Assembly (NCBI GenBank): GCA_052038485.1
Contig: JBQGCL010000128.1
Location: 1-13,529, forward strand
DNA length: 13,529 nt
Direction of reading: 5' to 3'
Source of the DNA: JACVRW01 sp052038485
Lineage (GTDB): Bacteria; Actinomycetota; Thermoleophilia; Solirubrobacterales; Thermoleophilaceae
Shown: piece by piece, positions 7,715-13,529 of the stretch
Numbering within the stretch: position 1 is the stretch's first letter
Layout of the letters: every line of letters starts with the position of its first letter
Made by a program: the position numbers and the translations under genes
Notes under the pieces: model-generated
The model's database searches: none
The model's input: the letters and a program-made list of their open reading frames with translations, nothing else
Told to the model about the DNA's origin: nothing

Positions 7715-9070
7715 TTACTCGACTGGCGTATAGATGCCTTCCTTCTTCTCGATATCCCGGACCCGCTTGATCGGCGCGTCCGCGTCGGATATCTCGAAGC
7801 AGCTCTCCTTCTCCACCATGGTGCCTTCCTTCGGCGTCACGGTGATGTCCGTGTTGTTCGGGATGTGGAGCGGCGCTTCGCCGTAGTAGTACGGCTTGCA
7901 CAGCATGTCCGTCTTGAAGTCCTTGATGTTCTTGAAGGCCTCGTTGACGGAGTCCTTGTTGACCTCTCCCTTGATGCCGAGCATCGCGTCGGTCGCGATC
8001 CGGGCCTCGAGGAAGCCGAACTGGCTGAAGCTCCCGAGCGGGATGTCGGGCGCGTAGTCCTTCAGGACCTTCTTGTAGAGGTTCGTGTCCGGCTCGTCGA
8101 TGCTCACCAGCGACAGCTCGGCGTTCACGCCCAGCTTGTCGTCGAACGTCGTTCCCAGCGCGTCGGCCAGGAAGTCCGTGTTGCACGGGGTCGAGCAGGC
8201 CCACTGGACCCGATCCTGGAGGCCCTGCTGCTGCGCGCCCTGGAGGATCTTGAGCGCCTCCGGCGGGGTGAAGTTGAGCACCACGCCGCCACCGTCGCCG
8301 GCAGCCTGGACGGCCTTCAGGGCGACCGAGTTCGCGTCCTGGATCGGCACGGCCTCGGCGAGGCTCTCGGTCGGGATCCCCTCCTGCTTCGCGAGCGCCA
8401 GGAAGCCGCCCTCGATGTACTCGGTGCCGGGCACCTTCGACTGGATCAGCACGAGCTTCTTGACGCCCTCGCGGATCAGGTACTGGGTGGCGCCGGTGAC
8501 GCTGTGGCGCGGACCCATGTTGACCGCCGCGTAGTTCGGCGTGCCGTAGCACTCGGGCGAGATGCCGGAGCCGATCACGTAGTAGCCGTTGGCCTCGTAG
8601 TACTTGTGGTTGACGGCGCACTCGATGATGCTCGTGCTGCCGACGATGCCGGCCACCTTCTCGGTCTCGACGAGCTTCTTGGCCGCCGCGGCCGCCTGGG
8701 CCGGGTCGGTCTGCTCGGTCTCCTGGATCAGCTCGACCGGCCGGCCGTTGATGCCGCCGTTGTCGTTGACGCACTTGAAGTACGCCTCGGCCGTCTTCGC
8801 GATCTCGGTGAAGTCGGTGCCGGGCTGCTTGGTGTTGATCGCACCGAGCTTGATCGGCTCGCCGCTGGCCTTCTTGCCGTTGCCGAGACCGCACTTCGAC
8901 GCGGCCTGCTTGCCCTGTTCGCCGGCGAAGCCGCCGCCGTTGTCGCCACCACCGCCGCCGCTGTCGTTGTCGTCATCGCCGCAGGCGGCTACGAAGAGCG
9001 CGAATCCCACTGCGAGCGCCGCCAACATGACGACTTGACGCGAGCGGCCCAACACGAGCTTGATACTCAC
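7715..9070 (-). CDS. ABC transporter substrate-binding lipoprotein, LivK-like (periplasmic-binding-protein family 6)
   Basis: The 451-residue receptor for the importer encoded downstream has an N-terminal signal with positive residues (Lys4, Arg9, Arg11), a hydrophobic core (VVMLAALAVGFALFV) and the lipobox V-A-A-C with Cys30 as the lipidated residue. A flexible Asp/Gly-rich linker (31-47) follows, then a two-lobe binding domain opening IKLGAINTKQPGTDFTEIAKTAEAYFKCVNDNGG. This matches the family pattern of ligand-binding domain plus N-x-x-G-G-I-N-G-R-P-V-E-L. The mature part has eight further cysteines, unusual for an exported protein unless they pair as disulfides. GTG at 9070-9068 is set by GAGGAGG (9087-9081) ten bases upstream. 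It is the first gene after the shared promoter region, as expected for the most abundant component. The ligand is unknown. Confidence 0.92.
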   Translation of the reverse strand: MSIKLVLGRSRQVVMLAALAVGFALFVAACGDDDNDSGGGGGDNGGGFAGEQGKQAASKCGLGNGKKASGEPIKLGAINTKQPGTDFTEIAKTAEAYFKCVNDNGGINGRPVELIQETEQTDPAQAAAAAKKLVETEKVAGIVGSTSIIECAVNHKYYEANGYYVIGSGISPECYGTPNYAAVNMGPRHSVTGATQYLIREGVKKLVLIQSKVPGTEYIEGGFLALAKQEGIPTESLAEAVPIQDANSVALKAVQAAGDGGGVVLNFTPPEALKILQGAQQQGLQDRVQWACSTPCNTDFLADALGTTFDDKLGVNAELSLVSIDEPDTNLYKKVLKDYAPDIPLGSFSQFGFLEARIATDAMLGIKGEVNKDSVNEAFKNIKDFKTDMLCKPYYYGEAPLHIPNNTDITVTPKEGTMVEKESCFEISDADAPIKRVRDIEKKEGIYTPVE

Positions 9071-9080
9071 CGGTCTCTCT

Positions 9081-9087
9081 CCTCCTC
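9081..9087 (-). promoter_or_regulatory. Ribosome binding site of the receptor lipoprotein gene
   Basis: GAGGAGG on the minus strand, ten bases before the GTG start at 9070. It supports this GTG over any internal start and leaves the signal peptide complete. Confidence 0.7.
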
Positions 9088-9126
9088 GGGTCTGGCCAGG
9101 GGCTCCTGCCGATCCAAGCCCGCCCG

Positions 9127-9155
9127 AGCTTAGCCGCCCTCTTCGGACGGGTCAA
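9127..9155 (-). promoter_or_regulatory. Predicted sigma-70-type promoter of the leftward (transporter-E1) operon
   Basis: On the minus strand TTGACC (9155-9150) and TAAGCT (9132-9127) are separated by 17 bases, matching a primary-sigma promoter of the TTGAC/TAnnnT form common in actinobacteria. Transcription would begin near 9120, giving a leader of about 50 bases that contains the ribosome site. The -35 box lies inside the inverted repeat at 9151-9165. Confidence 0.55.
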
Positions 9156-9165
9156 ATTGTTTGAC
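9151..9165. promoter_or_regulatory. Inverted repeat, likely operator shared by the two divergent operons
   Basis: GTCAAA-TTG-TTTGAC is a perfect 6-bp inverted repeat with a 3-bp centre, AT-rich in an otherwise GC-rich gap. Each arm overlaps the -35 box of one of the two outward promoters, so a dimeric regulator bound here would cover both. The size fits GntR-, MarR-, TetR- or IclR-type dimers. No regulator gene lies in the window, so the family cannot be assigned. Confidence 0.55.
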
Positions 9166-9188
9166 GATTAAGCTCGAGGCGCGATACT
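9161..9188 (+). promoter_or_regulatory. Predicted sigma-70-type promoter of the rightward (MetE-like/oxidoreductase) operon
   Basis: TTGACG (9161-9166), a 16-base spacer, and GATACT (9183-9188; four of six matches to TATAAT). Transcription would begin near 9195, giving a leader of about 25 bases. The -35 box forms the right arm of the inverted repeat at 9151-9165. Confidence 0.55.
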
Positions 9189-9219
9189 GCGCTGTGGAGA
9201 GGACCCCAGAGGGAGGAAC

Positions 9220-10335
9220 ATGCCGCGCGACACACCGCCGTACAGGGCCGACCACGTCGGCAGCCTCTTGCGCCCCGAGCGCCTGCTGAAAGCCCGCGAA
9301 GATCACGCCGCGGGCAAGGTCGCGGACGACGAGCTGCGGCAGATCGAGGACGACTCGATCCGCGACGTCGTGCGCATGCAGGAGGACGTTGGGCTCCAGT
9401 CCGCGACCGATGGGGAGTTCCGCCGGGCTTCCTGGCACATGGACTTCATCTACGAGCTGGAAGGGGTCAGCAAGGCCGAGGACGACCTCGTCGTCCACTT
9501 CCACAACCCCGACGGCGACATCGACTACACGCCGGCCGCGCTGAAGGTCGACGGTCACATCGACCTCCACAAGCCGACCTTCGGGGACGCGTTCCGGTTC
9601 CTGAGCGAGACCGTCACGAGCGCCACCCCGAAGCTGACGATCCCGTCGCCGAGCATGGTCCACTACCGCGGCGGCGCGGCGGCGATCGACCCGGAGGTCT
9701 ACCCCGACAAGGACGAGTTCTGGAGCGATTTGACGTCGGCCTACGCGAAGCAGGTGCAGATGGTCTTCGACCTCGGCTGCCGCTACCTGCAGTTCGACGA
9801 CACGAGCCTGGCGTACCTCAACGACCCCAACCAGCGGGCGATGATGACCGAGCGCGGCGAGGACGCCGAGCACCTGCACGAGTCCTACATCCGGCACATC
9901 AACGAGGCGCTCGCCGGCAAGCCGGACGGCATCACGATCACCACTCACATGTGCCGCGGCAACTTCCGCTCGTCGTGGGTGGCCGAGGGCGGCTACGACT
10001 TCGTCGCCGAGGCGCTCTTCGGCGAGCTCGGGGTTGACGGCTTCTTCCTCGAGTACGACGACGCGCGCTCGGGTGGGTTCGAGCCGCTGCGCTTCGTGCC
10101 TCCTGGGAAGCTGGTCGTGCTGGGCCTCGTCACGACCAAGCGCGGCGAGCTGGAGGATGCGGATGAGCTGAAGCGGCGCATCGAGGAGGCGTCCCAGTAC
10201 GTGGACGTCGACCAGCTCTGCCTGTCGCCCCAGTGCGGCTTCTCGTCGACGGCCGAGGGCAACAACGTCACCTACGACGAGCAGGTCGCCAAGCTGCGGC
10301 GGATCGTCGAGGTGGCCGAGGAGGTCTGGGGTTGA
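9220..10335 (+). CDS. Short MetE-like zinc-dependent methyl/alkyl-transferase (YxjG/core-MetE or epoxyalkane:CoM transferase-like)
   Basis: The 371 residues correspond to the catalytic C-terminal barrel of cobalamin-independent methionine synthase, without the N-terminal half of full-length MetE (about 750 residues). The thiol-activating zinc site is complete: His243 and Cys245 (THMCRGN), Glu278 (FFLEYDD) and Cys339 (LSPQCGF). The opening YRADHVGSLLRP and the close of the barrel (DQLCLSPQCGFSSTAEGN, EVAEEVW) are typical of YxjG-like proteins and also resemble epoxyalkane:coenzyme M transferases, which are of similar length. It should activate a thiol as zinc thiolate for methyl or alkyl transfer. 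Genomic context (catabolic transporter, then two dehydrogenases) argues against housekeeping methionine synthesis. ATG 9220 is preceded by GGGAGG with a short spacer. The stop overlaps the next gene (TTGA). Donor and acceptor are unknown. Confidence 0.85.
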   Translation: MPRDTPPYRADHVGSLLRPERLLKAREDHAAGKVADDELRQIEDDSIRDVVRMQEDVGLQSATDGEFRRASWHMDFIYELEGVSKAEDDLVVHFHNPDGDIDYTPAALKVDGHIDLHKPTFGDAFRFLSETVTSATPKLTIPSPSMVHYRGGAAAIDPEVYPDKDEFWSDLTSAYAKQVQMVFDLGCRYLQFDDTSLAYLNDPNQRAMMTERGEDAEHLHESYIRHINEALAGKPDGITITTHMCRGNFRSSWVAEGGYDFVAEALFGELGVDGFFLEYDDARSGGFEPLRFVPPGKLVVLGLVTTKRGELEDADELKRRIEEASQYVDVDQLCLSPQCGFSSTAEGNNVTYDEQVAKLRRIVEVAEEVWG

Positions 10336-11099
10336 GCGACCGCTTCGACGTCTCCGGCCTGCGCACGGTGGTCACGGGCGCGGCCAGCGGGCTCGGGCTG
10401 GCGATGGCCGAGGCGATGGCCGAGGGCGGGGCGGTCGTCACGCTCGTGGACGTCGACGCGTCCGGGTTGGAGGAGGCCGCGGCTCGCCTGCCCGGCGCCC
10501 GCACAGCGGTCGTGGACGTCGCCGACTCGGCTGCGGTCTCGGGTTTGTTCGCGGAGCTGGACGGGGTCGACGTGGTGTTCGCGAACGCGGGGGTGTCGCG
10601 CGAGGCGGGCGTGCTCGACGAACGCGGCGGCCTCGGGAACCTCGACGACGACACCTGGCGCACCGTGCTGGGGATCAACCTGGACGGCGTGCTGTTCACG
10701 ATGCGGGAGGCCGCTCGGTTGATGAAGCCGCAGGGGAGCGGGCGCATCATCGTCACCGCTTCCACCGCCGGCGTCGGGACCGACCCGTTCGTCGGCTACT
10801 CCTACTCAGCGACCAAGGCGGCGGTGATCATGCTCGTCCGCCAGGCCGCCTTCGAGCTCGCCCGGCACGGTGTGCATGTCAACGCGATCGCACCGGGTCC
10901 GTTCCGCACGAACATCGGCGGCGGCGCTCCGCCGATCCCCGACGAGGCATGGGAGTCGATCGTCGCGATCGGCCGGATGGCGGAGCCCGACGAGCTCAAG
11001 GGCGTGGCGCTCCTGCTCGCTTCCCCGGCGTCCAGCTTCATCACCGGGGCAGTGATCCCGGTTGACGGCGGCCAGCTGCTGATGTCGCACGGCGTATGA
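10332..11099 (+). CDS. NAD(H)-dependent short-chain dehydrogenase/reductase (SDR, classical type)
   Basis: This 255-residue classical SDR has the nucleotide motif TGAASGLG (15-22), an acidic Asp40 at the end of the second strand (TLVDVD) favouring NAD over NADP, NAG (85-87), Asn116, and catalytic Ser144, Tyr158 and Lys162 (YSATK). APGPFRTN (187-194) and the C-terminal ITGAVIPVDGG also fit the family. It would interconvert a secondary alcohol and ketone in the cytoplasm. The start is TTG at 10332, overlapping the upstream TGA (TTGA), with GAGGAGG at 10318-10324 inside the previous gene. The longer open frame upstream has no SDR sequence. It is followed by a zinc dehydrogenase through an ATGA overlap. 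A hydroxyalkyl-thioether dehydrogenase role beside a thiol transferase is possible but unproven. Confidence 0.9.
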   Translation: MSDRFDVSGLRTVVTGAASGLGLAMAEAMAEGGAVVTLVDVDASGLEEAAARLPGARTAVVDVADSAAVSGLFAELDGVDVVFANAGVSREAGVLDERGGLGNLDDDTWRTVLGINLDGVLFTMREAARLMKPQGSGRIIVTASTAGVGTDPFVGYSYSATKAAVIMLVRQAAFELARHGVHVNAIAPGPFRTNIGGGAPPIPDEAWESIVAIGRMAEPDELKGVALLLASPASSFITGAVIPVDGGQLLMSHGV

Positions 11100-12118
11100 G
11101 GGCAGCGGTCACCACAGACCGGGCCGTCATGCAGCTCCTCGACCTTCCCGAGCCGAGCGCACCCGGCCCCGGTGAGGTGGTCGTACGCCCCCAGGCGGTC
11201 GGCATCTGCGGCTCAGACTTCCATTACTTCCTCGGCGAGATCGGCGAGCAGGCGCAGTTCCCGCGCATCCAAGGCCACGAGGTCGGAGCGGTCGTCGAGT
11301 CGGTTGGACCCGACTGCACGCGCGGCCTCAGTCCGGGCGATCCGGTGGCGCTTCACCCGCTCAGTTACTGCGGCAAGTGCTATCCGTGCCGGATCGGACG
11401 CACGAACGTCTGCGACAACTTCTCGCTGATCGGCATCCACACGGATGGCGGCTTTCAGCAGCAGCTCGTCATGCCCGAGGAGCTCGTCGTCGCGACCAGC
11501 GAGCGACGCCCGCAGGTCGCGGCGCTTGCGGAGCCGCTGTCGATTGCGGTGCGGGCCGTCAACCGCGCGCGCCTGGAGCCCGGCGAGCACGCCGTGGTCT
11601 TCGGGGCCGGGCCGATCGGACAGGCGATCGGATTGCTGGCCGCGGAGCGCGGCGCCTCGGTGCTGATCGTCGATCCGATGGAGAGCCGGCTGGCGATTGG
11701 CGCGACGATGGGCGCCGAGACTCTTGGCTGGTCCGACGACGTCATCGAGACCGCCCGCGAGTGGTCCGGCGGCGAGGGGGCCGAGGCCGTCTTCGACGCC
11801 ACCGGCGCGCCGGACGCGATCCGGGCCGGCTTCGAGACGGCCGTGTCGGCCGGGCGGCTGGTGATGGTCGGCATGTCGCACCACGACGTGCCACTGCGCG
11901 TGTTCGGCTTCGTCGACAAGGAGCTCGACGTGCTCGGCGTCAGCTGCTGCACGGGCGACGAGTTCGAGGAGGCGGTGGGGTTCGTCGAGCGCAACGGCGA
12001 CCGGCTCGAGAACCTGATCACGCAGGAGTTCCCGCTGGAGCGCGCGCCGGAGGCGATCCAGTGGGCGATGGACCACCCGGCCGAGGCGATGAAGGTTGTG
12101 ATCGGCGACATCAACTGA
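11096..12118 (+). CDS. Zinc-dependent medium-chain alcohol/polyol dehydrogenase (MDR family)
   Basis: The 340-residue length fits the threonine/sorbitol/galactitol-type zinc dehydrogenases. Catalytic zinc ligands are Cys38 (GICGSD) and His61-Glu62 (GHEVGAVVESVG), with Glu146 (LAEPLSIAVRA) in the position typical of this subgroup. Four structural-zinc cysteines are present, Cys92, 95, 98 and 106 (CGKCYPC...C). The Rossmann motif GAGPIG (170-175) with Asp193 at the end of the second strand points to NAD. It would oxidise a hydroxyl of a polyol, hydroxy acid or similar compound. The ATG overlaps the SDR stop (ATGA), and the next gene follows after 14 bases with a strong ribosome site. Substrate unresolved: sequence alone does not separate threonine, sorbitol and galactonate-type members. 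Confidence 0.92.
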   Translation: MRAAVTTDRAVMQLLDLPEPSAPGPGEVVVRPQAVGICGSDFHYFLGEIGEQAQFPRIQGHEVGAVVESVGPDCTRGLSPGDPVALHPLSYCGKCYPCRIGRTNVCDNFSLIGIHTDGGFQQQLVMPEELVVATSERRPQVAALAEPLSIAVRAVNRARLEPGEHAVVFGAGPIGQAIGLLAAERGASVLIVDPMESRLAIGATMGAETLGWSDDVIETAREWSGGEGAEAVFDATGAPDAIRAGFETAVSAGRLVMVGMSHHDVPLRVFGFVDKELDVLGVSCCTGDEFEEAVGFVERNGDRLENLITQEFPLERAPEAIQWAMDHPAEAMKVVIGDIN

Positions 12119-12123
12119 GGAGG
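12116..12123 (+). promoter_or_regulatory. Ribosome binding site of the GMC oxidoreductase overlapping the upstream stop
   Basis: TGAGGAGG holds the dehydrogenase stop and a near-perfect Shine-Dalgarno. A spacer of 9 bases leads to GTG at 12133. The same stop-embedded arrangement occurs before E1 beta. Confidence 0.7.
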
Positions 12124-12132
12124 GATCGGATC

Positions 12133-13529
12133 GTGGACGCGCCCCCGATGCTCGAAGTCAGCAGCAAGGCCCGCACCGCCCTGGATGCGATCTGCGACAC
12201 GTTCGTCCCCGGCGAGGCCGGGCTGCCGTCGGCGACTGAGCTGGGTGTGCCGGAGGCCGTTCTCACCGCCCTGGGCTCGAGCCCTTCCGCCGCGGACCAG
12301 GCGGCGTTCGCGGGGTTGCTGGACGGCTGGGACCCCGACTTCGCTTCGTCCTCTCAAGCCACTCGCGAGCGCGCACTGCTCGACTGGTGCGACTCGAGTG
12401 ACGTCATGCAGCGCGCCGCCTTCCAGGCGCTGCGCAAGGGGATCCTGCTGTCGTACTACTGCCTGCCGTGGATGGGCTCCGGGCCCAACCCAGTGGACGA
12501 GGCGCTGGACTACCCCGGGCCGCTCGGCCCGCCCTCCGATCCGCCCCCGAAGACCCTGTCACCACTCTCGATCACGGGGGACACGGAGCTCGACTGCGAC
12601 GTCGTGGTGGTCGGCTCGGGCGCGGGTGGCGGGACGGCGGCCGGCGTGCTCGCCTCGGCCGGCCTGGACGTGGTCGTCGTCGAGGCCGGCGGCTACTTCT
12701 CCGAGGAGGACTTCGACGGGGCCGAGCTCATGGGCTACGCGCGCATGTACCTGAACGGCGGCGGGGTGGCGACCGACGATCAGAGCATCGGGTTGCTGGC
12801 GGGGTCGTGCCTGGGGGGCGGGACGGTCGTCAACTACACGTGGTCGTTCCGGCCGCCGGACTTCGTGCGTTCCGATTGGAAGGAGCGGTTCGGACTTTCG
12901 GACTGGGCGGGTCCCGACTTCGACGCCAGCCTGGACGCGGTCTGGGAGCGGATCTCGGTGAGCGAGGAGAGCAGCATCCCCTCGGAGCGCGACTACGGCA
13001 TGCGCAGGGGGCTCGACGCGCTCGGCTGGCACTCGGAGGTGATGCAGCGCAACTGCCGGGGCTGCGACGCCGAGGTCTGCCGGCTCTGCCACTACGGCTG
13101 CCAGATCGGCGCCAAGCAGTCGACGATGAAGACGTGGCTGCAGGACGCCTACGACAACGGCGCGCGCATCCTCGTGCACACGCCCGTCGACCGCGTCGTG
13201 ATCGAGGCCGGGGAGGCCCGCGGCGTCGAGGCGCGCACGCTCGACGGGCACAGGGTCACGGTGCGGGCGCGCGCCGTCGCGCTCGGCGCGGGAGCGATCC
13301 ACACGCCGGCGATCATGGTGCGCTCAGGGATGAACGGGCCGGCGGTCGGGAAGAACCTGATGCTGCACCCGGTGCTGATCACCTGGGGGATCTACGACGA
13401 GGAGGTCCGCCCGTGGGAGGGCACGCTCGGCGCGACGTTCTCCGACGAGCTGCTGGACCTCGGCGAGGGCTACGGCATCAAGTACGAGCAGGCCGCCACG
13501 CCGCCGAGCATCCTGGCGATCTTCGCCCC
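12133..13529 (+). CDS. GMC-family flavoprotein oxidoreductase (FAD; fatty-alcohol-oxidase/gluconate-dehydrogenase-like), 3' end beyond the window
   Basis: The frame is open from GTG 12133 to the right edge (465 residues seen). Residues 10 to about 125 form a helical region (ARTALDAICDTFVPGEAG...) resembling the gluconate 2-dehydrogenase subunit 3-like domain that precedes some GMC enzymes. The FAD-binding motif GSGAGGG lies at 161-167 and is followed by a strand ending VVVEAGG. SCLGGGTVVNY is the GMC signature region, and ALGAGAIHTPAIMVRSG is the second conserved GMC motif. Between them, five cysteines (308, 311, 316, 319, 323; C-x2-C-x4-C-x2-C-x3-C) precede GAKQST, a pattern I associate with fatty-alcohol-oxidase-like relatives. 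It probably oxidises a primary or secondary alcohol, passing electrons to oxygen or a cytochrome. The catalytic histidine/asparagine C-terminal region is outside the window. No signal peptide is seen. Confidence 0.88.
   Translation, partial: MDAPPMLEVSSKARTALDAICDTFVPGEAGLPSATELGVPEAVLTALGSSPSAADQAAFAGLLDGWDPDFASSSQATRERALLDWCDSSDVMQRAAFQALRKGILLSYYCLPWMGSGPNPVDEALDYPGPLGPPSDPPPKTLSPLSITGDTELDCDVVVVGSGAGGGTAAGVLASAGLDVVVVEAGGYFSEEDFDGAELMGYARMYLNGGGVATDDQSIGLLAGSCLGGGTVVNYTWSFRPPDFVRSDWKERFGLSDWAGPDFDASLDAVWERISVSEESSIPSERDYGMRRGLDALGWHSEVMQRNCRGCDAEVCRLCHYGCQIGAKQSTMKTWLQDAYDNGARILVHTPVDRVVIEAGEARGVEARTLDGHRVTVRARAVALGAGAIHTPAIMVRSGMNGPAVGKNLMLHPVLITWGIYDEEVRPWEGTLGATFSDELLDLGEGYGIKYEQAATPPSILAIFA

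Noticed and set aside
8928..8981. Trinucleotide-like low-complexity tract
   Set aside because: It encodes the Gly/Asp linker after the lipidated cysteine, a normal feature of actinobacterial lipoproteins, and is not a separate repeat element.
9095..9111. Possible hairpin in the receptor leader (CAGG-GGCT-CCTG)
   Set aside because: Only four perfect base pairs with a weak extension and no T tract. Such short hairpins are expected by chance in this composition.
7865..9133. Antisense open frame (422 residues) opposite the receptor gene and crossing into the promoter gap
   Set aside because: Leu/Val/Arg/Gly-biased shadow of the receptor frame without domain sequence, and it would overlap the operator.
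9134..9150. CCGCCC-N5-GGACGG imperfect inverted repeat beside the operator
   Set aside because: One mismatch in six pairs, entirely G/C, and inside a promoter spacer. Not distinguishable from background.
9130..9948. Minus-strand open frame opposite the MetE-like gene
   Set aside because: Shadow of a strongly supported gene, with no ribosome site or conserved motif.
12559..13302. Minus-strand open frame opposite the GMC gene
   Set aside because: The plus-strand frame has FAD and GMC motifs throughout; the minus frame is low-complexity Arg/Val/Ala.

Overview
The base composition is strongly GC-rich. GTG and TTG starts are frequent, genes overlap by 4 bp (ATGA, GTGA, TTGA), and one gene encodes a lipoprotein with a Gram-positive-style lipobox and a Gly/Asp-rich linker. 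Together these suggest a high-GC actinobacterium, possibly of the Solirubrobacterales/Thermoleophilia type. The lineage is inferred from style only. There is no rRNA, tRNA, CRISPR array, insertion sequence or phage gene. Nothing longer than about 150 bp is non-coding.

The window holds two divergent operons that fire from one 149-bp gap (9071-9219). The leftward operon (minus strand, 9070 down to 1) encodes a complete branched-chain-amino-acid-type ABC importer: lipoprotein receptor, permeases LivH and LivM, ATPases LivG and LivF. It continues without a break into a thiamine-diphosphate 2-oxoacid/acetoin-dehydrogenase-type E1 alpha and E1 beta pair, a VOC (glyoxalase-fold) protein, a sugar-phosphate-isomerase-like TIM barrel, and a second, different E1 alpha. 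That last gene is broken. Its C-terminal third is missing and it is joined, out of frame, to the middle of a third, closely related E1 alpha that runs off the left edge.

The rightward operon (plus strand, 9220 to the right edge) encodes a short MetE-like zinc methyl/alkyl-transferase (the superfamily that also contains epoxyalkane:coenzyme M transferase), a short-chain dehydrogenase, a zinc-dependent medium-chain dehydrogenase, and a GMC flavoprotein oxidoreductase cut by the window end.

The intergenic gap holds a perfect 6-3-6 inverted repeat, GTCAAA-TTG-TTTGAC. Its two arms provide the -35 boxes of two outward-facing promoters, so one bound regulator could control both operons together. 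No regulator gene is visible.

Read as a whole, the window looks like a catabolic locus. A small organic substrate is imported, processed by alcohol/aldehyde-type oxidoreductases and perhaps a thiol- or methyl-transfer step, and finished by oxidative decarboxylation or C-C cleavage through a TPP E1. The substrate cannot be named from sequence. The E2 and E3 partners, if present, lie outside the window.
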